IMG/VR virus record: IMGVR_UViG_3300005095_000010
Coordinates: 1-57,561 of that record
Length of the DNA: 57,561 nucleotides
Reading direction: 5' to 3' (one strand)
Source of the DNA: a virus
Position numbers and translations under genes: made by a program. The notes beneath the pieces were generated by a model. That model worked only from the letters and a program-made list of their open reading frames with translations. It was not told the origin of the DNA and did no database searches. This document shows positions 12,886-20,079 of the stretch, one piece after another. Position 1 is the first letter of the stretch; each line of letters starts with the position of its first letter.

Positions 12886-12911
12886 TAGGTAAATAAAACA
12901 AAAGGATACTT

Positions 12912-14129
12912 ATGACTCAAACAGTACATGACTTTTTGGAATTGCTAAAGTCTGGGCAGTACATGGTAGTTGATGCCAGCATCAAGACACGACCACAGAT
13001 AACCTCAGCAGTTTTGCCAATGTGTTTGGAAGAGATGCAAAAAGGCTTGGTACAATATACCGAGATTTTGCCAGAAAATTATAACTTAGAGAATGGAGAT
13101 ATTCTCAACAAATTCAGAAACAGTGAGATTCTGGGCAGACCTTATAATATACATGTAGATGGCACTGACATCTTTTTGGTAGATTATGATAGACATAATA
13201 TACTCACTTTTAATTTTGATTGGGAGCTGACAGCCAAGCACGAATTGTACCCACAAGACACATCACTTAGAAACCCCAACTGTGTTGTTGTCAACTCTGA
13301 TAAAATATTTGTGGGCACTAACTACTACAAAATGTGTGCCATTGATAAAGTGACTGGGGACGTGTTGTGGCAATTTGGTACATATAACAGTAGAGGTCGT
13401 CCAGAAGACGGTAAGATTGGTAGAATTTATGACATGGCTATAGCACCTAACGGTAACTTGCTAATTGCTACATACGACGGGGCAGGAGATGCCAATAAGT
13501 ATTACGGTACTGTGGATGAATTTACAGTTGATGGCACATTCGTTAAAAACCATCTTCAATATAACGTATCAGGACTTGGTGTAGACCATGAAGTTAGATA
13601 TCCAAGAGCTTTAAAAGTTTATGGGGATATGGTATATGTTGGTACAGCTAATAGAATTGATGTGTTTCAGTATGTTAATGATGAGTTAGAGTACCGTACA
13701 TATATTGCAAAACCAACTTCTGAAGCTGTGCAAGACCTGTCACTGACAGACTTTCTAATTTCTGACGACATCTTGTATGTTGTTGCAAGTTCTTTGAAGA
13801 AAGTGGTAGCATTTAACTTAGCTACAAAAGAAGTGGAGTATTCTGTTGGACACTACAGTTACGAGAATTACTCCGATGCAGTACATGAGGGGAATGGGTT
13901 CAATGACCCTAGAAGTATCTGTAAAGTAGGTGAAGATGTTGTGGTAGTTGACTCAGCTAACTATAATGTAACTAAGGTATTCCCGAAAGATTACATGGAA
14001 GTTACCTACCAGATGCCTACAAATGCAGAAGTTATTTACAGCTCTTTGGAAGTTGAAAATAACATTGCCAAGACACCGATAGGTATCGAGCCTCCAATAC
14101 TACATTTAGTTTTTAAAACTACAGTGTAG
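12912..14129 (+). CDS. Beta-propeller (NHL/PQQ-like) protein, 405 aa, probably virion-associated
   Basis: After a helical N terminus of about 60 residues (MTQTVHDFLELLKSG), the protein is a series of four-stranded blade-like repeats of about 45 residues. Typical blade sequences are GRPYNIHVDGTDIFLVDYD, NPNCVVVNSDKIFVGT, RIYDMAIAPNGNLLIAT, YPRALKVYGDMVYVGT and DPRSICKVGEDVVVVDS; the pattern resembles NHL or PQQ propellers. No signal peptide is present. It carries a late promoter and an AAAGGATAC ribosome site, so I infer a structural or receptor-contact protein rather than an enzyme. Alternative: a cytoplasmic scaffold. It ends overlapping the convergent gene at 14119 by 11 bp. Confidence 0.75.
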   Translation: MTQTVHDFLELLKSGQYMVVDASIKTRPQITSAVLPMCLEEMQKGLVQYTEILPENYNLENGDILNKFRNSEILGRPYNIHVDGTDIFLVDYDRHNILTFNFDWELTAKHELYPQDTSLRNPNCVVVNSDKIFVGTNYYKMCAIDKVTGDVLWQFGTYNSRGRPEDGKIGRIYDMAIAPNGNLLIATYDGAGDANKYYGTVDEFTVDGTFVKNHLQYNVSGLGVDHEVRYPRALKVYGDMVYVGTANRIDVFQYVNDELEYRTYIAKPTSEAVQDLSLTDFLISDDILYVVASSLKKVVAFNLATKEVEYSVGHYSYENYSDAVHEGNGFNDPRSICKVGEDVVVVDSANYNVTKVFPKDYMEVTYQMPTNAEVIYSSLEVENNIAKTPIGIEPPILHLVFKTTV

Positions 14130-14358
14130 TTTCTAGCCAGTTGCCTAACAAGAATATGGCAGCTGGTATAAAACTCCCTGCTGTGTAAGCTGCTATAATG
14201 TCATCATTGAATGCTTCCCCATACTTAAACTTCCTCCATAAAGCCACTACAACCCCTAGTATAAACATAGATTGAATACCAATAAATGCTGTTTGTGTTA
14301 AGAGTGTTATAATTGAGGCTAAGCCCACTCCAAAGTAAAATCTATCTCTGATTGTCAT
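14119..14358 (-). CDS. Small multi-pass membrane protein, 79 aa, holin-like
   Basis: Two or three hydrophobic helices (FGVGLASIITLLTQTAFIG, SMFILGVVVALW and AAYTAGSFIPAAIFLLGNW) separated by short charged turns. The size and topology resemble a class I or II holin, but a better placed holin candidate lies in the lysis cassette at 26329, so this may instead be an early membrane-acting protein. It overlaps its upstream neighbour by 17 bp. Confidence 0.65.
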   Translation of the reverse strand: MTIRDRFYFGVGLASIITLLTQTAFIGIQSMFILGVVVALWRKFKYGEAFNDDIIAAYTAGSFIPAAIFLLGNWLETTL

Positions 14359-14638
14359 TATCTCTCCTTGTAAACAGTTGTTTTAAGTCATAACTCAATA
14401 CGCCCACTACTTTTTCTCTAATCCATTGAAGTGATTGTGGATTGTTGTCGAGATAACCAGTGATAGTTATAATATTTACAATTGGAATAGCAGCCTGTAG
14501 TATTATAAACAAAGAGAATAGTAAGTCCCCAACTGTAAACTCACAAACATCGTTATATTCCTCATAAAACACAAATACCCATAGTACAATAGGCACTACA
14601 TAAAAAATGGCAATAAAAATTGTCACAAATATTTCCAT
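14342..14638 (-). CDS. Membrane protein, 98 aa
   Basis: Two hydrophobic stretches (MEIFVTIFIAIFYVVPIVLWVFVFY and LLFSLFIILQAAIPIVNIITITGY), then a basic cytoplasmic-type tail (KQLFTRRDNDNQR). First of a leftward two-gene unit inserted between rightward late genes. A TATAAT-like hexamer on the minus strand (14667-14672) may be its promoter but no clear -35 box is seen. Function unknown; the pair could act on the membrane together. Confidence 0.65.
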   Translation of the reverse strand: MEIFVTIFIAIFYVVPIVLWVFVFYEEYNDVCEFTVGDLLFSLFIILQAAIPIVNIITITGYLDNNPQSLQWIREKVVGVLSYDLKQLFTRRDNDNQR

Positions 14639-14720
14639 ACAAATCCTTTAAGTTAATTTAAGTTGTATTATAACAACTTAATACTTAATTATTGCTGAAG
14701 TCAGTAGTATTTTATAAGTA

Positions 14721-14727
14721 CGATATA
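14721..14727 (+). promoter_or_regulatory. Late promoter motif CGATATA
   Basis: CGATATAAT, 37 nt before the start codon at 14758; the overlapping TATAAT could also act as a -10 box. Confidence 0.6.
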
Positions 14728-14757
14728 ATAATGTAATTTAACACAAAGGATACTTAA

Positions 14758-15273
14758 ATGGGTATGTTTAAAGATATTGGGGCTTCTCCAAGAAACCTTG
14801 GATTGGCAACAATGAAAGAGACTATTAAGGATAATGTTAAAACCATTACAATAAATCTTGAGGATTTTAATGAGGATATTATCAATCCCGGCACGTTTTA
14901 CTGTAGAGTTAAACTCCCTGTAATGGAAATTGACACCCTTGAGGTAAAATTTGACAGTGAGCTTAAAGCTATACTACAAAGTTTAGATACAGAAGTTTAC
15001 GCTGTAAGTTTCGAGGGCGAGAGTACAGAGTATGAAGCTTTTGACCCACTAGAGATTAGAGTATTTGGTAGCAACATCAAAAACACTAACGGTAATATCA
15101 AACTTGTTTTTGGTAATGATGTAGCCACTATAGGGGTTTATGAATTTGTACAAATTCAAATTCCAAGATTTGGCAGTTTTGTTGGTGATGCTGTAACCAT
15201 AACCAGTTTTAATAGTGTTGGTACCCCAGAAGAAATTCTTCCATTTGTACCACAAAGTGGTGGAGGGGAATAA
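14758..15273 (+). CDS. Probable virion protein, 171 aa
   Basis: Beta-rich protein with little helix, beginning MGMFKDIGASPRNLGLA and ending in a Gly-rich tail (VPQSGGGE). Segments such as TFYCRVKLPVMEIDTLEVKF and PLEIRVFGSNI suggest a beta-sandwich. With a late promoter and AAAGGATAC ribosome site it groups with the virion genes. It could be a capsid decoration or fibre-associated protein; the family is not recognised. Confidence 0.7.
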   Translation: MGMFKDIGASPRNLGLATMKETIKDNVKTITINLEDFNEDIINPGTFYCRVKLPVMEIDTLEVKFDSELKAILQSLDTEVYAVSFEGESTEYEAFDPLEIRVFGSNIKNTNGNIKLVFGNDVATIGVYEFVQIQIPRFGSFVGDAVTITSFNSVGTPEEILPFVPQSGGGE

Positions 15274-15309
15274 TCCCTCCTAATTATAAAAAATAAATAA
15301 AGGATAAAT

Positions 15310-15909
15310 ATGGCACCTACATTTGATATACCAGTAAAGGTTTTGAAATTTTCACCTAGCCCGCTAGATGTGGTTAAAGTACAAGAAGCTTTGGCAGATG
15401 CTTATAAAGTTGTTTATCTTACACCAGATATGGTGGAGGAAGCGGATGGAGAGTGGAGATTTGAAGCACACATGGATATGCTAGCTACAGATGGTTTATA
15501 TGTAAAACTGTCCAAAGACTTTGCAGATGCTGTAAATAATGAGGGTTTGGCTGGCTCGGGGATTGTTAAAGTTAAACTCTACCATACTACAGAGAATGAG
15601 AAAGCCTTTGCAGCTACCCCATTTAAAGCTACTATTGATATCTCAGAAGTAAGAGACAGATTCGTGGAGCTAGAGATAGCAAGCACTTATGAAGATTCTG
15701 GCTTTATTGGACAAATTGAAGTTGCAGGAAGTAATATTACTGCTAATATCGCTTATGCTGATGGATTCATTGGTTATGGTGAGTGCCCAAGAAATGGTAG
15801 ATACATGGACAGACCTGTAGTTACTAAGACACGATTTATGTCACCAGAAGATTACTATGATATTACCTCGTGGGGTGGCGACAGAGATGAAGAAAAAGGT
15901 GGAATATAA
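15310..15909 (+). CDS. Probable virion protein, 199 aa
   Basis: Mixed alpha/beta protein beginning MAPTFDIPVKVLKFSPSPLDVVKV with a long central beta region and a Gly/Asp-rich C terminus. It follows the 171-aa gene after 36 bp with its own AAAGGAT ribosome site and is probably cotranscribed from the promoter at 14721. Together the two may form a small exported or decoration module, but I recognise no family. Confidence 0.7.
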   Translation: MAPTFDIPVKVLKFSPSPLDVVKVQEALADAYKVVYLTPDMVEEADGEWRFEAHMDMLATDGLYVKLSKDFADAVNNEGLAGSGIVKVKLYHTTENEKAFAATPFKATIDISEVRDRFVELEIASTYEDSGFIGQIEVAGSNITANIAYADGFIGYGECPRNGRYMDRPVVTKTRFMSPEDYYDITSWGGDRDEEKGGI

Positions 15910-15924
15910 GGGGCTAAGCCCCTT
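15908..15924. terminator. Hairpin at the end of the late unit
   Basis: AAGGGGC-TAA-GCCCCTT, starting at the stop codon of the gene at 15310. It has no T-run, so it is a weak or bidirectional terminator. A second hairpin GGTCAA-TTAC-TTGACC follows at about 15960-15975 at the end of the opposing gene. Confidence 0.45.
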
Positions 15925-15966
15925 CACCGCAATAAAACATGTTAACATTTTAAAGATTCTGGTCAA

Positions 15967-16419
15967 TTACTTGACCAAAACCGCATATTTTTTGAATAAA
16001 TTGAGTTTAAACCGATACAATCTTGTGTTTGAGCCTATATCCCCACCAACAATTTGGTCAAAATATAACTCATCCTCTATCATTCTTCTCAGTTTTTCAG
16101 TATTTATCAAGTATAAGTCAAAATCATCAATAGACCTAACCACTGCGTAGGCTATAAAATGAGCCGTTGTTGTTACAATACCAGCTGGCTTACCCCAACT
16201 TTCATACTCCACTACTATATTCCCAGTAGTAGCAGCGAAAAAATCTGCTTTAATCTCCAACATGTAGGTTTTATCATCAAGTGAGAATACACAATCATGT
16301 GTTTTAGTACCAGAAAATGTGTGAAATTTAAAGTTTTTATAAGATTTTTGTAGTTTTTTTATAACAGCTAGCTCAATTTTATCAGCTGTGTCCATATCCT
16401 CTTGAAAATTGTAATGCAT
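15967..16419 (-). CDS. PD-(D/E)XK nuclease-like protein, 150 aa
   Basis: Asp42 (KTHDCVFSLD) followed 13 residues later by Glu55-Ile-Lys57 (MLEIKADFF) gives the core D-x(n)-ExK of PD-(D/E)XK nucleases, in the expected beta-hairpin context. A helix with Glu13 (ADKIELAVIKKL) precedes it, as in that fold. Length is typical of phage single-domain nucleases or of a Holliday-junction-resolvase-like enzyme. It is the last gene of the leftward operon from promoter 18998-19026 and starts on the stop codon of the zinc-site protein. Role could be host DNA degradation or recombination. Confidence 0.7.
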   Translation of the reverse strand: MHYNFQEDMDTADKIELAVIKKLQKSYKNFKFHTFSGTKTHDCVFSLDDKTYMLEIKADFFAATTGNIVVEYESWGKPAGIVTTTAHFIAYAVVRSIDDFDLYLINTEKLRRMIEDELYFDQIVGGDIGSNTRLYRFKLNLFKKYAVLVK

Positions 16420-16667
16420 TAAGCTTCCTTTAAGATTATTTCAGAGATTTTTGCTCTTACTATATCTCGTTTATGCTTAATATGCCTGATATTACCACCC
16501 TCATCTATAAAAGCTGTAATAAGTTGCACGTTTTTAAGATTATCAGAGAAAATTGCAAACGATTTTGAAGATATTTTAAGGTGTTTTATTGCAAGAGCTC
16601 CACAGATACACTTAGGTTCTGCCAAACTCTTGCATAATTTACAATAAGGTATTGTTTTTAAAGTCAT
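16419..16667 (-). CDS. Small zinc-binding-type protein, 82 aa
   Basis: Four cysteines near the N terminus (YCKLCK and KCICG, about residues 8-22) make a compact treble-clef or zinc-ribbon-like site. The rest is basic with short strands and helices. Such small phage proteins often bind nucleic acid or RNA polymerase; nothing more precise can be said. It follows the membrane protein without a gap and abuts the nuclease gene. Confidence 0.65.
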   Translation of the reverse strand: MTLKTIPYCKLCKSLAEPKCICGALAIKHLKISSKSFAIFSDNLKNVQLITAFIDEGGNIRHIKHKRDIVRAKISEIILKEA

Positions 16668-16889
16668 TTAATACTTCAAATGCCTATAACTCACCCCCAT
16701 AATTAATGAGTAGAGAGTAAAATACAGGAATGATTTTAGAGTGACCCACATAGCACCAAAAAATGATAAACACTCTTGATTAGCTAACTCTACAATACCA
16801 CCAAAAAACATCCCAAAACTAGCAAAAATGCCCAAAAAACCAACAATTACTCCAAAAATTAGTAAAGAATTAGCAAATTTTTCTAACAT
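16668..16889 (-). CDS. Two-span membrane protein, 73 aa
   Basis: Two hydrophobic helices (LLIFGVIVGFLGIFASFGMFFGG and MWVTLKSFLYFTLYSLIMGV) separated by a short loop with one Cys; both ends are basic. Its ATG overlaps the stop of the HTH gene. Unknown inner-membrane protein in an otherwise DNA- and nucleotide-related operon. Confidence 0.7.
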   Translation of the reverse strand: MLEKFANSLLIFGVIVGFLGIFASFGMFFGGIVELANQECLSFFGAMWVTLKSFLYFTLYSLIMGVSYRHLKY

Positions 16890-17143
16890 TACCCAACCTT
16901 TTGTCCCTGACCACGACTTTTTCTTTGATTTGCTTTCATCATAGCATCAACATTTTCAAAGAAATTATCAGGCAGCTTTACATTTTCTGTACAATCATGG
17001 TACGTCTCATTACGAAGTACTCTTGTTACAGTCAGACGTGTCACATTTAGCTTATCAGCTATTCGTTTAACTGTGTTGCCATCAATAAAGGAGGTGAAGA
17101 TGTAACTTACATCCTCACAACTAAGTTTTTTAGGTATTGGCAT
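16889..17143 (-). CDS. HTH DNA-binding protein, 84 aa
   Basis: The segment FIDGNTVKRIADKLNVTRLTV (about residues 17-37) is a resolvase- or Hin-type helix-turn-helix. After it comes a basic tail (MMKANQRKSRGQGQK). It has no catalytic domain, so it is most likely a regulator or accessory DNA-binding factor. It lies 1 bp downstream of the MazG-like gene. Confidence 0.7.
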   Translation of the reverse strand: MPIPKKLSCEDVSYIFTSFIDGNTVKRIADKLNVTRLTVTRVLRNETYHDCTENVKLPDNFFENVDAMMKANQRKSRGQGQKVG

Positions 17144-17144
17144 C

Positions 17145-17684
17145 TTACTTACCTCCTGCTGCTAGAGCCTCAGCCATAACCTCATCATCAGAGCCATCAG
17201 GTGCTCTATACTGGGCTACAATTTCTGCAATTCTTTCTTCTGGTGGTACAAAACCATCTGGCTTGATAATTTTACCATTCTCATCCTTTTCTGTACCCTT
17301 CTCCTCATTTGCACTGATAACAGCATCAAGGCACTCTACCAACATTGGTACTAGATTGTCAAGCATAATTCCTTCAGCCTCTACTCTACCAACAAAGTCC
17401 GTAATTACAAAGTCAATAGGTCCAAACAATCCCTTAGCTACCAGATGATATGCGTTAGCTGTTTTGGCAAGTGTGCCTACACCCACAAAAATAAGGTCAC
17501 ATACAGCATCCACCCTATCAACGAATGTTGCTGCATCAAAATATTCTTTAGCCTCCTCACGTAGCATATCAACTTCGAGGTCTGAGTTCAACGCAAGTCC
17601 GTTGCGTGCCTTATTCCAATCTACAATCCTATTTACCTGCTCTGGTTTTGTTACACCTTGGATTAGTCTAATTGCTTCTGTCAT
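17145..17684 (-). CDS. MazG-like nucleotide pyrophosphohydrolase, 179 aa
   Basis: Contains the all-alpha NTP pyrophosphatase pattern: WNKARNGL, then DLEVDMLREEAKEYFDA (about residues 36-51, with the E-x(2-4)-EE metal ligands) and DRVDAVCDLIFVGVG (about 56-70, with the second acidic pair). This family hydrolyses NTPs to NMP and pyrophosphate, and in phages it can lower alarmone or adjust nucleotide pools. The C-terminal part from about residue 125 is an acidic, probably disordered extension. AGGAG precedes the ATG; the start overlaps the upstream HTH gene by 17 bp. Confidence 0.7.
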   Translation of the reverse strand: MTEAIRLIQGVTKPEQVNRIVDWNKARNGLALNSDLEVDMLREEAKEYFDAATFVDRVDAVCDLIFVGVGTLAKTANAYHLVAKGLFGPIDFVITDFVGRVEAEGIMLDNLVPMLVECLDAVISANEEKGTEKDENGKIIKPDGFVPPEERIAEIVAQYRAPDGSDDEVMAEALAAGGK

Positions 17685-17952
17685 TTTTTTCTCCTATTTT
17701 TAAGTTTTCTAAATCTATTTCTAAGTTACCAAATAAATTTCTTGGTAACCACACAATAATTGGTGTGTCGTCAAGCACATCCTTAACCTTTAAGCCTCTT
17801 CTCTTTAATCCTAAGAGTTGACGATGCTTCCTAATTGTCTGTTCTGAGCGTCCTAATAACTCACCAAGTTTTTTGTCAGAAAGAAAGAGGTAATTGTCAG
17901 TGAGGAAATTTATATCCTCATCTGTCATCTTACGCCAACCACGTTTACTCAT
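17668..17952 (-). CDS. HTH protein, Myb/SANT- or GcrA-like, 94 aa
   Basis: The N-terminal region WRKMTDEDINFLTDNYLFLS, LGELLGRSEQTIRKHRQLLG shows three helices with a Trp at the start, like SANT/GcrA-type DNA-binding domains that read DNA through the third helix. The tail is acidic. The ATG overlaps the stop of the 160-aa gene (ATGA). A regulator of host or phage transcription is plausible. Confidence 0.65.
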   Translation of the reverse strand: MSKRGWRKMTDEDINFLTDNYLFLSDKKLGELLGRSEQTIRKHRQLLGLKRRGLKVKDVLDDTPIIVWLPRNLFGNLEIDLENLKIGEKNDRSN

Positions 17953-18431
17953 TTTACTGGTTTATCTTTAAAGATTTCTTTAAACTCATAACCATAGTAC
18001 AAACCATCGTACTCGGTTGTTATAAGCTTATGCACAGCTTTCTGACAAGGAAGTTTAAAATACTTCAATAACTGGTAGGTTTCCTCTTCCCATGCTGCAC
18101 CTGTAGGAACAATATGGTCAATCTTTGTAAGAATCTTATAATCATCCAAAAGCTTGTTCAAATCTCTCTCAAGATGATATTTTGGAATGATAGTTACACT
18201 ACGCTTACCACTAAGACTTACTGAGAATGAGTATCTAAAACTAAGTGGTGTCAGTAAAGAATTTGTCTTACTGTAAAATTCCAAAAATGCCCTACGTATA
18301 CCATCAATATTCGATGAACTTATTAAAATTGGTGTTAGTAAGTCTTTCTGGTTCTGTGACATACCATCAAGAAATTGCTCAGCTACTTTAGGGTGCTCAG
18401 ACCACTTATCCGATAGAATCAGTCTCTTCAT
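17949..18431 (-). CDS. Hypothetical protein, 160 aa
   Basis: I place the start at the ATG of MKRLILSDKWSEHPKV, preceded by GAGGAG seven bases upstream, inside the end of the previous gene (26-bp overlap). The protein is mixed alpha/beta, basic, with a Ser-rich middle (SFRYSFSVSLSGKRSVT). No recognised family. Confidence 0.7.
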   Translation of the reverse strand: MKRLILSDKWSEHPKVAEQFLDGMSQNQKDLLTPILISSSNIDGIRRAFLEFYSKTNSLLTPLSFRYSFSVSLSGKRSVTIIPKYHLERDLNKLLDDYKILTKIDHIVPTGAAWEEETYQLLKYFKLPCQKAVHKLITTEYDGLYYGYEFKEIFKDKPVK

Positions 18432-18693
18432 CCTCGAGCTCCTCAATAACTGGTCCTTCAAATACCAGTATCTCTGTGTTTTCCCCTGCATACTCTCTTG
18501 CTGCCTCTAGGCTACTGAACATTGGCATAACACCTAACATTCCTTTTGCCCAAGTCATTGATAGGGTCAATTCCAAGTCTTCAAAATCTTCTGGAATATC
18601 ATCAACAATATCCTTGTTTTTATTTACTCTAATAGCAACATCCCTTTCCCTGACCAAGTTTATTGGTAGGAAATATTCCATTTTCTCACTCAT
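18406..18693 (-). CDS. Hypothetical acidic protein, 95 aa
   Basis: The start at MSEKMEYFLPINL is chosen because its ATG overlaps the end of the upstream gene and GGAG lies nine bases before it. The C-terminal part is very acidic (EELEDEETDSIG). A segment MFSSLEAAREYAG may be a short helix. Unrecognised. Confidence 0.65.
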   Translation of the reverse strand: MSEKMEYFLPINLVRERDVAIRVNKNKDIVDDIPEDFEDLELTLSMTWAKGMLGVMPMFSSLEAAREYAGENTEILVFEGPVIEELEDEETDSIG

Positions 18694-18970
18694 AATCTGA
18701 AACTCCATTATCCTGCTCTGAAAGTGTTGGCTCACTCTCTTCTGTGGAAGAATCAATATCTACCTCTACTGGAACAAATTCATGAATATTAAGAGTCCTA
18801 GCAGAACCACCAAAATCAATTAGATAAGTTTCTGTGGTCTGCTGCCTAATAATCTTCCCATCTCCAAATTTCTCACTGTATACTGCACCATGCGGCTCAT
18901 ATACAATAGGCTTTTTACGTGCCCTGCGTTTAGGTTTGGCAGCTTTTTGCACTGGTGTTGTTTTACCCAT
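18686..18970 (-). CDS. Standalone PcrA/UvrD-type Tudor-like domain protein, 94 aa
   Basis: Residues 1-24 are a basic, Lys/Arg-rich tail (QKAAKPKRRARKKP). Residues about 29-65 (GAVYSEKFGDGKIIRQQTTETYLIDFGGSARTLNIHEFVPV) match the pattern F-G-x-G-x-V...V-x-F-x-x-G-x(n)-L of the C-terminal Tudor-like domain of PcrA/UvrD helicases. In PcrA this domain contacts RNA polymerase. The rest is acidic and probably disordered. It is the first gene of the leftward operon behind promoter 18998-19026. An RNA-polymerase-binding role is inference from the fold alone. Confidence 0.55.
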   Translation of the reverse strand: MGKTTPVQKAAKPKRRARKKPIVYEPHGAVYSEKFGDGKIIRQQTTETYLIDFGGSARTLNIHEFVPVEVDIDSSTEESEPTLSEQDNGVSDYE

Positions 18971-18997
18971 GTAAACTCCTTTAAATTTTATGGACGT

Positions 18998-19026
18998 ATT
19001 ATAACACTCTTTTACAAGAATGTCAA
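18998..19026 (-). promoter_or_regulatory. Sigma70-type early promoter P6
   Basis: Minus strand TTGACA (19021-19026), 17-nt spacer, TATAAT (18998-19003), extended -10 TGT. It drives the nine genes 18970 to 15967. Confidence 0.85.
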
Positions 19027-19106
19027 GTGCTATATAACAAATATCGTAAATTTAATAAAGTAAAGTAACATGTTACAATAAATTTACCAGCAACTACCAA
19101 AATTGG

Positions 19107-19113
19107 CGATATA
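19107..19113 (+). promoter_or_regulatory. Late promoter motif CGATATA
   Basis: CGATATACA, 35 nt before the start codon at 19142. Confidence 0.55.
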
Positions 19114-19141
19114 CAGGTAAGAAAACTTTAAGGTAAAAGAA

Positions 19142-19396
19142 ATGGTAAATCATATATTTCCAAAGACAATAAATCTAGTGCATGTAAAAAATGGAGAGCT
19201 TGTTTTTGTATGCTCCTGTGGTAGAGTAGACTCAACTAGATTAAAAGAGTTCAACAAAAAAACCAGATGTCAAATTTGTACAAAAGCTAATGCTAAATTA
19301 ATAGCTGAAAATAAGGTCGTAAATAAATTCCAAATTTATGAACTTTTTGACACTATGAAGCAAAATGGGTTATATAATTTTGTTAATAAAATTTAG
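19142..19396 (+). CDS. Small zinc-ribbon-type protein, 84 aa
   Basis: The pattern CSCGRVDSTRLKEFNKKTRCQIC (two Cys pairs about 17 residues apart, residues 24-47) is a zinc-ribbon or treble-clef finger. The C-terminal half is helical and basic. It precedes the terminase small subunit gene by one unit and carries a late promoter, so a packaging or DNA-end-related function is possible. The 79-bp element copy C lies between it and the terminase gene. Confidence 0.65.
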   Translation: MVNHIFPKTINLVHVKNGELVFVCSCGRVDSTRLKEFNKKTRCQICTKANAKLIAENKVVNKFQIYELFDTMKQNGLYNFVNKI

Positions 19397-19403
19397 CTCT
19401 AAA

Positions 19404-19480
19404 AGGGAAACTATACTGATGGTCTTGACCACCCCCTCTCAAACGCCCGCCACAGCGTGAAATAAGAAAAACTTATGGGC
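19404..19480 (+). repeat. 79-bp structured element, copy C
   Basis: Shares AATTTAGCTCTAAA upstream with copy D and the first 33 bp with all copies. Middle hairpin is CGC-CACA-GCG and the last is ATAAG-AAAAA-CTTAT enclosed by GCCC/GGGC. It sits in the leader of the terminase small subunit gene. Confidence 0.85.
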
Positions 19481-19486
19481 TAATTT

Positions 19487-19507
19487 GGGTAAAAATTACC
19501 CATTTTT
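19487..19507 (+). terminator. Possible attenuator/terminator before terS
   Basis: GGGTAA-AAA-TTACCC followed by ATTTTTG, beginning six bases after copy C and ending just before the AAGGAG of terS. Together with copy C it could form a leader that reduces readthrough. Confidence 0.5.
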
Positions 19508-19532
19508 GTACTTTAAAAGGAGAAAAAATTTA

Positions 19533-20078
19533 ATGAAAACGGATAGTTTGGAAAAGGTGGCAAAGGCTGCTGACTTAGAGATACAAGAGATGCTTTCAAA
19601 TTTGCCTCAACAGGATGTTGAATTTGTTGATGAAGAACTTGAACATGACCCAGTGATACATAGCCCAGTAGTTAGTGTACAACCTGCAACACCTATGACA
19701 GTTATGGAAACTAATATATGTGAGTTATATTCTACTGGTATGTCAACTAAAGGTATAGCTGAGGAGCTCGGAATTGAGCCATATACCGTTAGAAATGTTT
19801 TAGCCAAGCCCCACATCAAAGATTTTGTTTCAGAGCTTATAAACGCTCAATACACAACTTCTATAGAGGGTAGACTAAGAGTAATTAATAAAATAATTGA
19901 CGCTAAGTTGGAAAAAATTGAGGAAGAGTATAACGGAGACTTCTCAAAAGCTACTAAAAAGGATGTTGTAGATTTGTTGATGATAGCTGATGGTATGCTT
20001 AAAGAACGTCAAAAGAAAGAGCTTGGCACTTCCGACAATGTGTATTTAAGTATTGTTAATCAAATAACTGGAGAGTAG
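19533..20078 (+). CDS. terS: Terminase small subunit, 181 aa
   Basis: Start at MKTDSLEKVAKAAD, with AAGGAG ten bases before it. A helix-turn-helix of TerS type (ICELYSTGMSTKGIAEELGIEPYTVRN, about residues 64-91) is followed by a long helical oligomerisation region and a C-terminal segment that usually contacts the large subunit. TerS recognises the packaging site and forms a ring. It lies 1 bp before terL. No cos or pac site can be identified here by eye. Confidence 0.8.
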   Translation: MKTDSLEKVAKAADLEIQEMLSNLPQQDVEFVDEELEHDPVIHSPVVSVQPATPMTVMETNICELYSTGMSTKGIAEELGIEPYTVRNVLAKPHIKDFVSELINAQYTTSIEGRLRVINKIIDAKLEKIEEEYNGDFSKATKKDVVDLLMIADGMLKERQKKELGTSDNVYLSIVNQITGE

Positions 20079-20079
20079 G

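Larger units (their letters stand above)
12321..12911. other. Divergent control region and candidate replication origin
   Basis: 590 bp without a gene, separating leftward early genes from a rightward late gene. From left to right: promoter P5, palindrome site 15, an inverted repeat CTTACA...TGTAAG (12481-12507), three CAGTTG iterations (12573-12600), a G-rich tract with a G-quadruplex-type motif (12611-12633) and a second G cluster (12691-12705). Then come two copies of a composite direct repeat (12729-12866), a TGAAC-N4-GTTCA dyad, and a late promoter. Iterons, an AT-rich stretch and dyads in one divergent region are usual for a phage origin, but I see no experimentally known origin sequence. 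Confidence 0.5.
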
